Source: an uncultured Pelagibacteraceae bacterium
GTDB taxonomy: Bacteria; Pseudomonadota; Alphaproteobacteria; Pelagibacterales; Pelagibacteraceae
Direction of reading: 5' to 3'
DNA length: 64,000 nucleotides
Assembly (NCBI GenBank): GCA_902560245.1
Contig: CACELK010000002.1
Coordinates: 19,783 to 83,782 of the forward strand
Position 1 is the stretch's first letter. Every line of letters begins with the position of its first letter. Below are positions 62,771 to 64,000 of this stretch, piece after piece. The position numbers and the translations under genes are program-made. A model generated the notes under the pieces. The model saw only the letters and a program-made list of their open reading frames with translations, made no database searches and had not been told where the DNA came from.

Positions 62771-63142
62771 ATGGCTGACCTAAATAAAATTATAGAAGAT
62801 TTATCAAGTTTAACTGTTGTAGAAGCAGCTGAACTTTCAAAACAACTTGAAGAAAAATGGGGCGTTACTGCAGCAGCAGCTGTGGCAGCAGCACCTGCAG
62901 CAGCTGGAGGAGCTACTCCGGCAGAGGAAAAAAGTGAGTTTACAATTATGCTGACTTCTTCTGGTGACAAAAAAATAAATGTTATTAAAGAAATTAGAGC
63001 TGTAACTTCTCTAGGATTAAAAGAAGCAAAGGATCTTGTTGAAGGAGCTCCAAAAGAAGTTAAGTCTGGTGTTAATAAAAAAGAAGCTGAAGAAATTAAA
63101 GCTAAATTAGAAGCAGCAGGCGCTAAAGTAGAACTTAAATAA
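62771..63142 (+). CDS. rplL: 50S ribosomal protein L7/L12
   Basis: A 123-residue L7/L12. N-terminal dimer domain ([20 protein letters not shown]), an Ala-rich hinge at about 34-50, then the factor-binding C-terminal domain ([20 protein letters not shown]). It lies 22 bp after rplJ. A hairpin follows before rpoB. Confidence 0.97.
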   Translation: MADLNKIIEDLSSLTVVEAAELSKQLEEKWGVTAAAAVAAAPAAAGGATPAEEKSEFTIMLTSSGDKKINVIKEIRAVTSLGLKEAKDLVEGAPKEVKSGVNKKEAEEIKAKLEAAGAKVELK

Positions 63143-63163
63143 ATTTAAAGAAAGAATTAGTTG

Positions 63164-63181
63164 CTGATTATTATTAATCAG
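63164..63181 (+). promoter_or_regulatory. Hairpin between rplL and rpoB
   Basis: A 7-bp perfect stem CTGATTA / TAATCAG with a 4-base loop, 14 bp before the rpoB ATG. No T-run follows. In E. coli the same gap holds an attenuator and an RNase III site that set the ribosomal protein to polymerase ratio. A similar role here is inference from position. Confidence 0.45.
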
Positions 63182-63194
63182 TGACATTGTATAG

Positions 63195-64000
63195 ATGCAA
63201 TTATCGTTTACGGGTAAAAAAAATATAAGGAAAAACTTCGGCAAACTAAAAGAAGGTTTGTCTATTCCTAATCTTATAGAAGTACAAAAAAATTCTTACA
63301 ACCAATTAACCTTTTACAAACCTAGTCAAACCGAGCAACTAACAAAAGGTTTTGACAGAGTGTTTAAAAGCATATTTCCAATTGAAGATTTAAATGATAA
63401 AGCTACTTTAGAATATGTCTCTTATAGACTTGAAAAACCAAAATTTGATACTGAAGAATGTATACAACGTGGTCTAACATACTCATCAGCTCTTAAATGT
63501 ACTCTAAGACTTGTTGTTTATGATATAAATCAAGAAACAAATACAAAAGATATTTTATCAGCTAAAGAACAAGAGGTTTATATGGGCGAGGTACCAATGA
63601 TGACTGATAGCGGTACTTTCATAACCAATGGAGTTCAAAGAGTGGTAGTAAACCAAATGCATAGAAGCCCCGGAGTATTTTTTGATCATGATAAAGGTAA
63701 ATCTCATGCAAGCGGAAAATTGCTTTTTAATTGCAGAGTTATTCCTAACCGTGGTTCATGGATAGATTTTGAATATGATGTTAAAGATTTGTTGTACTTT
63801 AGAATAGATAGAAAGAAGAAAATTTTAGTATCAACTTTATTACTGGCTTTAGGTTTTACAAAAAATGATATCGTGAACGAGTTTTATGAAAAGGAAATTC
63901 TTACATACGACGAAAAGTTAAATAAATGGAAAACAAAATTTAACCCTGAAAACTATAAAGCTAAAAATTTTTCAGAGGAGGTAGTTGATGCAAAGACCGG
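63195..64000 (+). CDS. rpoB: RNA polymerase beta subunit, N-terminal part
   Basis: About 268 codons of rpoB from its ATG to the window end, still open. It reads MQLSFTGKKNIRKNFGKL, then IPNLIEVQKNSYNQL, GEVPMMTDSGTFITNGVQRVVVNQMHRSPGVFFDHD, which is the conserved N-terminal/protrusion region of beta. It follows rplL in the standard order. Confidence 0.97.
   Translation, partial: MQLSFTGKKNIRKNFGKLKEGLSIPNLIEVQKNSYNQLTFYKPSQTEQLTKGFDRVFKSIFPIEDLNDKATLEYVSYRLEKPKFDTEECIQRGLTYSSALKCTLRLVVYDINQETNTKDILSAKEQEVYMGEVPMMTDSGTFITNGVQRVVVNQMHRSPGVFFDHDKGKSHASGKLLFNCRVIPNRGSWIDFEYDVKDLLYFRIDRKKKILVSTLLLALGFTKNDIVNEFYEKEILTYDEKLNKWKTKFNPENYKAKNFSEEVVDAKT

Noticed and set aside
1..64000. CRISPR arrays, insertion sequences, prophage or toxin-antitoxin genes
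   Set aside because: None seen: no regularly spaced short repeats, transposases, integrases or phage structural genes were recognised.

Overview
The window looks like a chromosomal segment of a SAR11-clade alphaproteobacterium (Pelagibacterales). The sequence shows very low GC, Lys/Asn/Ile-rich proteins, almost no intergenic space (many ATGA or TAATG overlaps), compact single-copy housekeeping genes, and the conserved tRNA-Tyr/tRNA-Gly/tuf/tRNA-Trp/secE/nusG/rplKAJL/rpoB order at the right end. The clade assignment is inference from these traits; no database search was run.

Layout. (1) 1-2.3 kb: a methylthioadenosine/polyamine locus with the mtnA tail, two tiny membrane proteins, a fuculose-phosphate-aldolase-type class II aldolase, and a fused AdoMet decarboxylase-spermidine synthase. 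(2) 2.4-5.8 kb: an amino-acid/opine-type ABC importer (binding protein and two permeases, no ATPase gene here) convergent with a creatinase-like M24 hydrolase. (3) 5.8-12.9 kb: small accessory genes, namely glycosyltransferases, a thioredoxin-like protein, a gamma-carbonic anhydrase, a cis-3-chloroacrylate-dehalogenase-like tautomerase, a flavin-binding protein, a beta-hydroxyacid dehydrogenase and an MFS carrier. (4) 12.9-33.7 kb: core metabolism and information genes, including rpoZ, dusA, a phosphohexomutase, nrdAB, the methylcitrate operon prpDBC, gph, glmU (acetyltransferase half only), glmS, class II DAHP synthase, nadE, cysS, cimA, trmJ and rpsD. (5) 33.7-40.9 kb, minus strand: one long run sfsA-map-purB-purC-purS-purQ-purL-bolA-grxD. 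In it purB carries three apparent +1 indels and purQ one -1 indel, while its neighbours are intact. (6) 41.7-57.9 kb: a surface/accessory region with glycosyltransferases, CDP-sugar genes (RfbF, RfbG and an RfbH-like dehydrase), a sugar C-methyltransferase, an epimerase, a reductase, an O-antigen ligase, a PQQ-type dehydrogenase, a repeat-containing autotransporter and a secreted polysaccharide-lyase-like protein. It contains a tRNA-Leu and ends at a tRNA-Thr. (7) 58-64 kb: rlmB and the translation/transcription cluster running into rpoB.

How it works together. Region 1 reads as a loop that makes spermidine and then handles the methylthioadenosine by-product. Region 6 reads as a route from glucose-1-phosphate to a C-methylated CDP-deoxysugar for surface glycan. 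Most of the window is ordinary streamlined-genome core. The points most worth a second look are the clustered frameshifts in purB/purQ, the complete catalytic hexad of the chloroacrylate-dehalogenase-like protein, the SpeD-SpeE/aldolase/MtnA association, and the CDP-sugar island with its secreted lyase. No intergenic stretch exceeds 300 bases; the longest are about 185 bp (49371-49555) and 155 bp (16708-16862).
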